64,000 nt of DNA from Streptomyces sp. NBRC 110028 (GTDB lineage: Bacteria > Actinomycetota > Actinomycetes > Streptomycetales > Streptomycetaceae): NCBI RefSeq assembly GCF_001417735.1, contig NZ_BBUZ01000025.1, positions 426,608 to 490,607 on the forward strand, in the 5' to 3' direction. The notes below the pieces were generated by a model, which saw nothing but the letters and a program-made list of their open reading frames with translations, did no database searches and was not told where the DNA came from. The translations under genes and the position numbers were made by a program. Numbering within the stretch: the first letter of the stretch is position 1; every line of letters begins with the position of its first letter. Shown here piece after piece: positions 43,686-56,000 of the stretch.

Positions 43686-44060
43686 ATGAGTGGTTACAAC
43701 ACCTATGAGGCGCGTCCCGCTGATGTGAAGCGGGCCGTCGAGGGAATGAAGGCACTCGCGGGTGCGCCGAAAGAGGTGCAGAAGAGGTTCGAGGCGACGG
43801 AGCAGGCGGTTTACGGCTGGAACGGCGATGAGCACGACCAGGACGATTTCTACCGCCAGACCAACCCGCAGTACCTGCAGCAGAACGAGGGCTGCAAGAA
43901 GTTCCTCGGCAGTCTGACCGATTTCCTGACGGGGCTGCAGACGGCCACCTTGGAGAGCCTGCACAGCATCGACCGGACCAGCAACGCGGTCCAGGACGAG
44001 ATCGGCGCGGCCAAGGTGAACGCCGGGAACTACACCGATGGTGGCCACGGGAAACGCTAA
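43686..44060 (+). CDS. WXG100-like protein preceding the giant effector
   Basis: The 124-residue helical protein contains VYGWNGDEHDQDDFYRQTN, so the WxG motif is WNG, with helices on both sides. It likely acts as the secretion partner or chaperone of the giant protein. The TAA stop is immediately followed by the ATG of the giant gene with no gap, a sign of translational coupling. The ribosome binding site is GGGGAAGGTGAT. Confidence 0.82.
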   Translation: MSGYNTYEARPADVKRAVEGMKALAGAPKEVQKRFEATEQAVYGWNGDEHDQDDFYRQTNPQYLQQNEGCKKFLGSLTDFLTGLQTATLESLHSIDRTSNAVQDEIGAAKVNAGNYTDGGHGKR

Positions 44061-47000
44061 ATGTTCGATATCGAGTATCCGGACGACGTCAGCAAGATGC
44101 TGTTCGTCCTCATCGGCGAAAAGCCGTTGAAGGCGAAGGCCGGCTTGGCGTGGGAAAGTCGTGACCTCTACACGGATCTCGGTACGGCAATTCTCGACCT
44201 TCGTCAGCAGATGCTGGCGTCCATCGACGAGGCGAAGAGGGGCCTCCCGCCGAACGTGGCGGAGGCCTACGAGCGGGCGCTGTCCCAGTTGGTGAACAGA
44301 AATGGCGGCGACGCCATGCAGCAGTTCGCCACGCAGATGGATCAGTACGCCGCGAACCAGGGAAAGTCCTCCCTCAAGATCCAGCAAGCCCACTTCGACA
44401 TCATCATGGAAGTCATCACCCTGATGATCGAGCTGGCGATCCTGGCGGCGGTGTCCTGGCTCACCGGTGGGGCGTCGGCTTCGGAGATGATCCTGGCCCG
44501 GATGAGGGCCAGGCTGGCGATCCTGATGACGGTCGATCGCCTCCTGCGGTACCTCCAGTTCTTCCCGTCGCTGTCCGAGGCGATCGAGGAGGCCATCCAG
44601 AGCCTCGCCAGTCAGCTCTTGGCGATGGCCATCAATCCCCCCGTTCAGAGGGCCGACGGGATCGACTGGAAAGACGTCGGAATCAATGCGGCGGTCGGCG
44701 GCATGGCCGCATTCTTCATCAGTCATTTCGGCACGATCTCGCACTACCTCAAGAACGCCCTGTCGAAAACCTTCAAAAATAATTTCGGCAAGGACATCTT
44801 CGGTAAGTTCGAGATCCAGTTCAATAATCCGTTCACCAAGAAAAACGCGAACAACGCGCTGTTCGACATCCCCTCGCACTTCGTGAGCGAGGGTTTCGGT
44901 GAGACGATCGCCACGGCGATCGTGCTGGGCAAGTGGGACTGGACGTCCCTCGTCGGCTCCGGTCTCAGCGCGGTATCCGAAATATTCATGATGGGGCCCA
45001 CGTCGCAGGCCTCTCTGTCCCTGCACGCCAAGACGTTCCCCGACGGGAACATCTTCACCAAGTACCAGCAGAACACCCTCGATATCCTGGACAAGCGCCT
45101 CAGCGAGGGCAACGGCGCGGTCACCTCGGACCTCGGCCCGAAGAACCTCACCCCCGCGCCTCCCGCCACCGCGGGCTCCTCGGTCCCGGACACCTTCGAC
45201 AAGTCCGTCCTCGGGGTCGACGACACGCCACCGCCCTACGAAGATCTGGACCCGGCGCCGCCCTACGACAGCTCGGACAGGCCGCCGTCCTACGAGACGT
45301 TGGACACGTCGTCCTCGTCGTTCGAGGCGTCCGCCCTCGACGGGGCCTCGGCCCCGGGCTTCTCGGACACCACGTCCCTCTCGCCGCTCGACGGCAGCAC
45401 CGTCGGCGGTACGTCGGACTCGTTCGCCACGACGCCCTCCGCGTTCACGTTGCCGAACAGCCTGACCGCTCCGGGGGCCGCGAGCGGCTATCTGAAGAGC
45501 CCGGACCTCCTCAAGGATCCGACCTCCCTCAACACCTCCCCGGAGTTCCAGAACATCGCGTCCGTGCTGGACACGCCGGACCCCATGGCCCCGCTCACCG
45601 GTCCGGACGCGCTGAAGACGCCGGACGCGCTGACCAGCCCGAGCCCCCTCACCAGCCCGAACAGCCCCGGCGCGCTGAACAACCCCGCCGCGCTGAACAA
45701 CCCCGCCGCGCTGAACAGCCCGCCGTCCAGCGTCCCGACCGTCTCGCGGCCGGACGGCGAACTCGCCGACGACGGCAACCTCGACGCCACCGAGGAGTCC
45801 CCGGAGAACCTCGCGGACGCCCCGAACCAATCCACCGGACCCCAGAACGGGATACCGGCCAAGAACCAGGCTCCGAACTCCCTCCCGCACCAGACCCCCG
45901 CCGGGCAGCCCCACCCTCAGCAGGGCCAGGGGCAGCAGGGCGCCCAGGGCACGCAGGGCGGGCCGCGCGCCAACACCGCCCCGGGCACCGACGAGAACGC
46001 ACCGCACCCCGGCGGCGCCCCGCGCCTTCCCGGAAGCGGCACCCCGGGCGCCCAGCAGCAGGACGACATCGTCCGGGCGCGCGGCACCTACACGGACGCG
46101 CTCACCCGGTACGCCGACGCCATCCGCACCGTCGATCAGCTCGGCGGCGACGCGGAGACCGGGCCCGGCACCGGCGCGGACAGCACCGGGGCGCTCGCGG
46201 AAGCCCAGGCCCGCGCCCAGCAGGCGCACGGCCAGCTGATCGACGCCGCCGCCCGGTTGCGCGACCTCGGCATCCCGCCGCACGCCGCGCACCCGGACGA
46301 GCCCGGCCACACCCCGCCCCAGCCCCAGCGCACCGGCGCCCAGCGTGAGTGGATCGCGCATCAGCTCACGCCACAGGACCTGCCGGACGGCCTGGCGGAG
46401 GACCTGCTCCAGCTGCACGGCCCGGACGCCACCGTCACCCCGGCCGTGCTGCGCGCGGCGGGCGTCACGCCGGGCCCCGAGCACGAAGTGGCGGCGGCGT
46501 TCCCCGGCGCACGGATCCCCGTCGGCGCGCTGGACCCCGTCGACCAGGTACGCCTGCTGATGACCCAGCCCACCCCCTGGCCGGCGGCGGTCGACACCGT
46601 GGCGGCCAACGCGTCGCTGCGCCTGTGGGACGGGGCGTACGCGGACTTCAAGGACGCGGCGTCGAACGGCGATCCGCGCCCGGCGGCGGAGCCGCGCCCC
46701 GCGACCCCACCACGGCCGGCCGAGGCCGATGCCGACCGGGCGTGGGACAAGGCGATCGCCCTGGTGCTGCCGCCGGTGTCGGCCCCCGTCCTGGCGGATT
46801 CCCGCCACGCCGAGGCCGCGTACCGCGACGCGGTACGGCAGCTCGCCGACCATCTGCTGAGGCACGGCCCTGACGCGCCGTCGGGCCTCGCGCTCGCCGA
46901 CACGCTCCGAAAGGGCCTCGGCCAGGCCCCCCTCGTCCGTGGTGGCACCACCACGGCCACCACGGCCACCGAGTCGCAGGCCGCGCCCGCCCCGGCCGCT

Positions 47001-50000
47001 CCGCTCCCGCCGAGGCCGACCGCCACCACGTCCACCGACCTCCCCGCCGAACCGGCGTCCGGCCCGGCCGACGCCACCACCGGCACCTCCACGCCCGACC
47101 CTGTCAGCGAGGCGTTCGCCGACTTCACCGACGCCCCGGCCACGGAACCCGGCCCCGAGCCGAAGCCGGCGCCGGTGGCGCAGACGGCGCCCCGCGAACC
47201 CGTGCGCACCGCGACCGGGGTGTGGGCCGGGCCGCGCTTCGACAGGATCTTCAGCACCGCCGGGAAGAAAAAGAAGCCGTCGGGGGCGAAGGCGAAGCAG
47301 ACCGCGCCGCCATCCGGGGAGTCCAGCACCGCCGCCGCTCCCACCGGCGCGATGGCGTCCCTCTCGTTGTCGGCGCAGGGAGGCGCGGTAGGAAGCTGGG
47401 GGCCTGTCTCATCGGTGCTGCCGGTGTCGAGCGCGACCAATTTCACCGGGGATGCCACCAAGCCCAACGACAACCAGCGCAGGCGGATCCGGGAACTGGT
47501 CGGGCGTGTGGTGGAGGCGGGCGCCCGCAATGTCCTCGCGGGCCTCCCGGGGCCGCGGCTGGTGGTGACCGGTTATGACGGCGACGGCCGGGTGTCGACG
47601 TCGGGTACTCCGGGGCAGCGCGTGACGGAGGTGGTGGAGGCGTATCGCACCGGGCTTCAGCGCCCGGGTGCGGAGGGTACGTTCACCGTTGCCCCGTCCG
47701 GCCGGAAGCCGGGGGAGACGTCCGGGCAGGGCGCCCCCGGACGGGTGGTGGTCGAGTTCGAGCTGCCGCCGGGGTCAGCGGCGGTGCACCGCCTGGAGGA
47801 GTTGCGTCAGGCGGATCCGGGGCTGAAGGACGGGCCGTTCGATCCCGTGCCGCTGGCGCGCAAGATCCTGCACCTGGATCCGTCCGCCCCCGTGGACGCG
47901 GCGGTGCGTGATGAGCTGTACGCGCTGGTCGGCGAGGCGATGGCCGGGGGGCGGGACCGGAACCTGGCGGCGCTGGCCGCGTTCCACCTCGTCCGGCGGG
48001 GCGATGTGCTCTCCGAGCGGACCCTGGTGTACTCGCCGGATGACGGTTCGGTGGTGGGCCGTAGCTTCAAGCCCAATCAGCCTCCGCCGCCGGCCGTCAA
48101 GGGGCCGGACCAGGCCGGCAGCAACCGTCCGTACCTCGTGGAGGCGGAGGGCGGGCGGGACCACATCGTGGTGTCGTGGCCGGGTGGTTCGACGCGCCGG
48201 GTTCCGGGGGACGAGGTCGCCGAACTCATCGCCATGGACGAGGAGCTGGCCAAGCGGGGTCCGCGGGCCGTGGTGACGCTGGTGGTGCCGCACGCGGGTG
48301 AGGGCGGCCTGGACATGCCGCGGGGCATCTCCGCCGTGATCGGCCGGCATCTGATGGCGCACAGCGGTACGCCCCAGATGTTCTTCGACCCGGCCACCAA
48401 GCGGTTCCGTCTGCCGCCGGAGGACCGTCGGCAGACGCATGGAGAGCCGCTGGGCAGGTGGATCACTGTCGGCCCCGACGATCTGGGGCCGGACGGCGCG
48501 TGGGCCAAGGAGGGGAACGGGTTCATCCTCCTGGCCGACGGTTCGAAGCTGATGGACCGGGACGTCAAGAGCCTCACCCTCGCCGCGCCCGGGACCAACC
48601 GGCCGTACGGCCGCGCGGTGTTCACCGACGCCGACCTGATCGAACGGGAGCCGGTTCTCAGGGACCTCCATAACGCGCAGTTCGTTCACTTCGACCCGGT
48701 CAACGAGGACGATGGCCGCGGGATCCCGCTCGGCGCTCCGCAGGACGCTCCGTGGAAGGGCCGGGACGCCTACCACCTCGTGCTGCACGGCCTCCCGGGC
48801 TGGTTCTCCATGGTGGACGCCACGGGTGATGACGGACACGGCGCGCCGAAGACCACCTCCGGTGAGCAGGTCGGTGGCTACCTGAAGCGCCGCCCGAGTG
48901 TGCGGGCGCTGGCCAAGGGGACTCCGATCGTGGTGGCGTCGTGCTGGGGGAACGCCGCCTTCCCCGGGCCTCCCGTCCCCCTGCACGACGGCGTCGGCGG
49001 CCCGCTCGTGCCCAACCCGTTGACGACCATCTCCCAGGCGCAGAAGGCGGCCAACGCGCTCGGTGAGGACCACCCGTTGATCGTCCCCAACCGGGTGCAC
49101 GTGCTCGCGGACAACACCGGCACGGATTTCGTGCACGGAATCAAGGCCACGTCGCAGGGTGAGCTGGGGGAGTGGGAGGAGCTGCGGGCGGAGCCGGAAC
49201 CGGAGGTGCTGGAGCGGCTGGCGCGCGGGGTCTTCGGCATGGACGCCTCTGATCCGGTGTCGGAGGAGGTCCGGGACAACACCCTGCTGCTGGTGCGGGC
49301 GCTGCGCGAGGTCTTCGGCCACCAGGTCGAGGCCGACCGGGACGATCCGTCGGGGGAGTACCAGAACCTGCTGCGCGGGATCTGGGCACTGGACAGCATG
49401 CGCAGCGTCGATCCGCGGCTGGCCGAGGCGGGCCCGTTCAGCCTGGATCTGCTGGATGCCGTGGTGCGGGCCCGGCTCGAACAGCTGGGGACACCCAAGC
49501 CGAGGCCGGTTCCCTTCGCCGACGCCGCAGAGCTCCGGAACGCTGTCAGGGAAGTGCTGGACGAGGCGAACAACCGTCTTCAAAGCGCGTCCGGTCCGGT
49601 GACCCTGCACGACTTCGTGCCGCTCACCATGCTCGACCAGGTCAGCGGCATCATGGGGCGTCTCAACGCGCAGAGCCTCGGTGCCATGGGGCTGCAAGGG
49701 CTCCCCGCTCCGGGTGACGAGCGTCGGCCGCTGGTGTTCTGGGCGCTCGCGAAGGCCATGCAGGCGCTGCGGACCCAGCCGGACCCGGACGCCTGGGCGG
49801 CCAGGATCCTGCACGTGGTGGGTACCCCGTCCGACCCGGGCGCGCTGCGCCGGATGGCCCTGTGGCTGATGGCGGGGGCCGCGCTGATCGGCGTCGACGT
49901 GTACGACCCGGTCGCCCTGGCCGCGTACCACCTCAAGCGCAGCGGGCTCCTCTCCCCGGCCAACCAGATCCACTCGCCCACCGGCGAGCTGACGGGGCTC

Positions 50001-53000
50001 AACCTGACCGGCAGGCCGCTGAGCGGCCCGCTGGCCACGGACACCTACCGGATATCGCTCGACGGGACGACGACGGGCGGTGAGTCCCGCGCCATCGCGC
50101 CCCCGGCGTTCGTCCTGATGGTGGACGGCGATCGGGACCACGTCGAGGTCCCCTGGCCCGGCGGCGCCACCCGCAAGGTGCCGTACGAGGACATCGCCGC
50201 GTTCGTCGCGCAGACCCTGCGGACCACCAAGCTCACCAGACCGATCATTTTGATCGGACCGGACGACGGTCCCGGGGGCGCCGGGATGGCGGATGCCCTG
50301 GCCGCCCGGGAGGGGACGGCCAGGTCGGTGCTGAGGCCCGCCCACCAGGTGGGGGTGGTCAAGGACACCGCGACCAACCGGAACGTGCTCGTACTGAAGG
50401 GAGACCCGGCACAGTCGAAGCCGGAGAACGACTGGGAGCGCACCAGGCCTCCGGCGCTGACCACGGTGCATGCCCCCATGTCGGTCGTCTCGCAGGGTGC
50501 TCCTTCCGTCGCCGGGGCCACCGGCGCCGTGCGTACCGAGGCCGGGGTGTGGGCTGCGCCGCACTACGACACGTTCGTCACCAACGCCCCGAAGAAGAAG
50601 CCGAAGGCCAAGGCCAAGCCGGACGCGGCTCCGGGCGGGGAGGCCGGCACCGCCGCCACCGCTCCCACCGCTGCGATGGCTTCGCTCTCGTTGTCGGAGC
50701 AGGCTGCTTCGGCGTCGAGTTGGGGTCCCGTCGAGTCGGTGCTGCCGGTGTCGAGGCTGATCAACTTCGCCGAGGGTGCCGAGAAGCTCAGTAACAACCA
50801 GCGGGCCGGGGTCCGGGAGGTCGTCGGGCGTCTGATCGAGGCCGGCGCGCGGAATGCGCTGGCGGGTCTCCCGGGGCCGCGTGCGGTGGTGACCGGCTAT
50901 GACGACAACGGTCAGGTGTCGGAGTCGGGGGATGCCGGACGGCGTGCCGCGCTGGTGGCGGACGCATACCGTAATGGACTCAACCGTCCTGGCGCGGAAG
51001 GCACGTTCACGGTCGAGCCGTCCGGTCGTGAGCCTGGGGACAACGCCGTGCAGGGCTCGGCCCGGCAGGTGGTGGTGGAGTTCGAGCTGCCGTCGGGTAC
51101 GGCGGCGGTGCAGCGGCTGGACGAGTTGCGCAAGGCGGATCCGGGGCTGAGCGAGGGGCCGTTCGATCCGGTTCCGTTGGCGCGGAAGATTCTGCACCTG
51201 GGCCCGGACGCGCCGGTGGACGCGGCAACCCGCGGTGAGCTGTACGCGCTGGTGGGCGAGGCGATGGCCGAGGGGCGGGACAAGAGCCTGGGGGCTCTGG
51301 GCGCGTTCCACGCAGTCCGGCGGGGCGATGTGCTGTCCGAGCGGACGCTGTTGTTCAATCCCGAGGACGGTTCGGTCGTGGGCCGGACCTTCAAGGGGCA
51401 GCAGGCGCCGCCGCCCACCGTGAAGGGCCCCGACCAGGCCGGCAGCAACCGTCCCTACCTCGTGGAGGCGGACGGCGGGCGGGACCACATCGTGGTGTCG
51501 TGGCCGGACGGTTCGACCCGTCGGATTCCGGCCGATGAGGTCACCGAGGTGCTGGCCATGGACGGGGAGCTGACCAAGCGGGGCCCGCAGGCTCTGGTGA
51601 CGCTGGTGGTGCCGCACGCGGGTGATGGCGGCCTGGAGATGCCGCGGGCCATCTCCGCCGGAATCCGGCGGGGGCTGCTGGTGCACAGCGGTACACCCTT
51701 GATGATCTACAACCCGAACACGAAGCGGTACAACGTCCCGTCGGCGGACCTGCGGGCGCAGGGGATACCGCGGGGCAAGTGGATCTCCATCAGCCCCGAC
51801 GACCTGGGCCCGGACGGTGCGTGGGCGAAGACGGGGAACGGGTTCATCGTTCTGGCCGACGGTTCGCAGTTGATGGACCGGGACGTCAAGAGCGTCACCA
51901 TCACCTATCCCGGGACCAACCGGCCGGGCGGCCGCGCCCTCTTCACCGATGCCGATCTGATCGACCGGGAAGAAATCCTCAAGAACTTGCGGGACGCGCT
52001 GTATCGCGATTTCGACCCGGTCCCCGGCTCCGACGGGCTCAAGCCGCCGATCAGCGCACCGCGGGACGTGCCGTGGAAGGGCCGGGACGTCTACCACTTC
52101 TCGCTGCACGGCCTCCCGGGCTTCTTCTTCGCGGTGGACGCCACGGCCGACAAGGGGCACGGCGAGGGGAAGGCCACCACGGGCGAGCAGATCGGCGGCT
52201 ATCTGAAGCGCCGCCCGAGTGTGCAGGCGCTCCCCAAGGGCACCCCGATCGTGGCGGAGGCGTGCTGGGCGAACGCCGCCTTCGGCGGCTCCCTCCTATC
52301 CGTGCACGATGGCATCGACGCCCCTTTCGTGACCAACCGGTGGGCGGTCGTCTCTGCGGCGCAGAAGGCGGTCAACGAGATCGGCGAAGACCACCCGTTG
52401 ATCGTCCCCAACCGGGTGTACACCGCTGCGCGGAACAGTGCTACGGGCGAGGTCGTGCACGGGATCAACGCCACGTCCCGGGGCGAGCTGGGGGAGTGGT
52501 CGGAGCTGCGGGCGGAGCCCGGGCCGGAGGTGCTGGACCGGCTGGCGCGGGTGGCGTTCGGCATGGCGGATTCCGATCCGGTGTCGGACACCGAACGGGG
52601 CGACACCCTGACGCTGGTGCGCGGCCTGCGCGATGTCTTCGGGCATGAGATCGAGAACGACAGGGACGATCCGGCGGGGGAGTACCAGAAGCTGCTGCGC
52701 GGCTTCGGCGTGCTGGAGACCATGCGTGGCGTCGATCCGGCGCTGGCGGAGGCGGGTCCGTTCAGCCCGGACCTGCTGGACTTCGTGGTGCGGGCCTACC
52801 TCGAAAAGCAGGGCACGCCGAAGCCACGCCCGGCCGCCTTCGCGGATGCCGCCGAACTCCAGGACACCGTCCGGCAGGTACTGGACGCGGCACACAGCCG
52901 TCTCCAGGGCGCGTCCGGCCTGGTCACCCTGCACGACTTCGTCCCGCTCACCCACCTCGACCAGACCGCGGCCTTGATGGGGGTTCTCCCCCCTCAGGCC

Positions 53001-56000
53001 GTTGCCGCCATGGGGCTGCAGTCTCTTCCCGCCGAGGGCGACCCCCGCCGCCCGCTGATGTTCTGGGCGCTCGCCAAGGCCATGCAGGCACTGATGACCC
53101 AACCGGATTCGGACGCCAGAGCCGCCCGGATCCTGCATGTGGAGGGCGCGCAGTCCAACCCGGACGCGATGCGGCAGATGGCCCTGTGGCTGATGGCGGG
53201 GGCCGCGTTGACCGGGGTCGACGTGTACGACCCGGTCGCCCTGGCCGCGTACCACCTCCGGCGCAACGGGCTGCTCTCCCCGGCCACCCTGATCAAGTCG
53301 CCCGCCGGCAAGCTGGTGGGGCTCAACCTGACCGGCAGGCCGCTGAGCGGCCCGCTGGCCACGGACACCTACCGGATATCGCCCGACGGGACGACGACGG
53401 GCGGTGAGTCCCGCGCCATCGCGCCCCCGGCGTTCGCACTGATGGTCGACGGCGATCGGAACCACGTCGAGATCCCCTGGCCCGGCGGTACCACCCGCAA
53501 GGTGCCGTTCGAGGAGATCGTCGCGTTCCTCGCGCAGGCCCTGCGTACCACCCCGCTCGATGTCCCCATCGCCCTGGTCGGACCGAGCGCGGGTCCGGGG
53601 GGCACCAGGATGGCGGATGCCCTGGCCGCCCGGGAGGGGACGGCCAGGTCGGTGCTGAGGCCCGCCCACGACGTGGCGGTGGTCAAGGACACCAAGACGA
53701 ACCGGAACGTGCTCGTACTGAAGGGGGACCCGGCGCAGTCGAAGCCGGAGAACGACTGGGAGCGCACCAGGCCTCCGGCGCTGGCCGGCGGCCAGGCCCC
53801 CAGGCAGCTGATCTCGCAGGGCTCGTCCACCGTTCCGGGAGAGAGCGGGGCGGCCACCGGTTCCGCCGACGACAGCGCCACCCCCGGCGCATCCGGCGCC
53901 GCCACGTCCGGCGAGCCCGTGCTCACCGCGCCCGGGGTGTGGGCCGCGCCCGCCTCGAAGGTGTTTGTCACCAACGCCCCGAAGAAGAAGGCTTCCTCGG
54001 GCGCGAAGGGCAAGAAGACCACGGGTTCGGCCGGGAACACCGGCGCCTCCTCCGCCGCCCCCGCGGCCGGGCCGGCCTCTCTTCTGTCGGCGGAGCAGAA
54101 GCAGGCCGCGGTACGCCGCCTGGAGGAGTTGCGTCAGGCGGATCCGGCGCTGAAGGACGGGCCTCTCGACCCGGTGGCGCGGAAGATCCTGCACCTGGAC
54201 GCGGCCGCCCCCGTGGACGGGGCGGTGCGTGATGAGCTGTACGCGCTGGTCGGCGAGGCGATGGCCGGGGGGCGGGACCGGAACCTGGCGGCGCTGGCCG
54301 CGTTCCACCTCGTCCGGCGGGGCGATGTGCTCTCCGAGCGGACCCTGGTGTACTCGCCGGATGACGGTTCGGTGGTGGGCCGTAGCTTCAAGCCCAATCA
54401 GCCTCCGCCGCCGGCCGTCAAGGGGCCGGACCAGGTCGGCAGCAACAGCCCGTATCTCGTGGAGGCGGACGGCGGGCGGGACCACATCGTGGTGCCGTGG
54501 CCGGGCGGTTCGACGCGCCGGGTCCCCGGTGACGAGCTCACCGAACTGCTGGCCATGGACGAGGAGCTGACCAAGCGGAGCCCGCAGGCCGCGGTGATGC
54601 TGGTGGTGCCGCGCGCGGGTGACGGCGGTCTGGAGATGCCGCGGGCCGTCGCCGCGGGGACCCGGCGGGGGCTGCTGGCGCACAGCGGCACGCCGATGAT
54701 GGTCTACAACCCGAACACGAAGCGGTACAACCTCGGGACGGTCGATCGTCGGAAGACGCATGGAGAGCCACTGGGCAAGTGGGTCGCCGTCGGCCCCGAC
54801 GACCTCGGCCCGGACGGTGCGTGGGCCAAGCCGGGCAACGGGTTCATGGTCCTGGCCGACGGTTCGAAGCTGATGGACCGGGACGTCAAGAGCGTCACCC
54901 TCGTCCATCCCTGGACCAACCGGTCCAGTGGCCGCGCCCTGTTCACCGACGCGGATCTCATCATCAGGGAACCGCTCTTCAAGGACCTCCAGAACGCGCA
55001 GTACGTTCACTTCGACCCCGTGAGCCAGGCGCCGATCACCCCCCGGTTCGACACGCCGTGGAAGGGCCGGGACGCCTACCACGTCCAGCTGCACGGCTCA
55101 GGGGGCTACTTCTCCGCGGTGGACGCCACGGCGAACGCGGGGCGCGGCGAGTTGAAGAACGTCACCGGTGACCAGCTCGGTGGCTATCTGAAGCGTCGCC
55201 CGAGTGTGCGGGCGCTGGCCAAGGGGACGCCGATCGTGGTGGAGGCGTGCTGGAGCAACGCCGCCTTCGAGGGCTCTTCGTCCGCCGTGCAGATGGGCGC
55301 TGCCGCGCCTTTCGTCCCGAACCGGCTGACCGTCATCTCCGCGGCGCAGAAAGCGGCCAACGCGCTCGGAGAGGACCACCCGCTGATCGCCCTCAACCGG
55401 GTGTATGCGACCTCGGCGAACGACGACTTCACCGACTTCGTGCATGGCATCGTGGCCACGTCGCGGGGTGAGCTGGGGGAGTGGGAGGAGCTGCGGGCGG
55501 AGCCGGAGCCGGAGGTGCTGGAGCGGCTGGCGCGGGTGGCTTTCGGCATGGACGCCGCTGCCCCGGTGCCGGAGGAGGACCGGGACACCGCCCTGCTGCT
55601 GGTGAGGGCGCTGCGCGAGGTCTTCGGCCACGAGGTCGAGGCCGACCGGGACGTTCCGTCGGGGGAGTACCAGAGGCTCCTGCGCGGGATCGGCGCCCTG
55701 GAGAGGATGCGCCGTGCCGATGCGGGGCTGGTCGAGGCGGGTCCGTTCAGCCTGGATCTGCTGGACGTGGTGGTGCGGGCCCGGCTGGCACAGCTGGGGG
55801 CCCCGAAGCCGAGGCCGACTCCCTTCGCCGACGCCGCCGAACTCCAGGGCGCCGTCCGGCGGGTACTGGACGACGCGCGCGGGAAGGTGCAGAGCGCCTC
55901 CGGCCCCGTGACCCTGCACGACTTCGTGCCGCTCGACCTCCTCGACCGGGCCGCGGCCCTGATGGGGCGCCTCAACGGGCAGAACCTCGGTTTCATGGGG

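Noticed and set aside
47775..52160. Minus-strand open frames of 900-1,600 residues across the giant gene
   Set aside because: High third-position GC removes stop codons from the antisense frame. The sequences are Arg/His/Gly-rich with no recognised family, and the forward frame has clear repeated domains.
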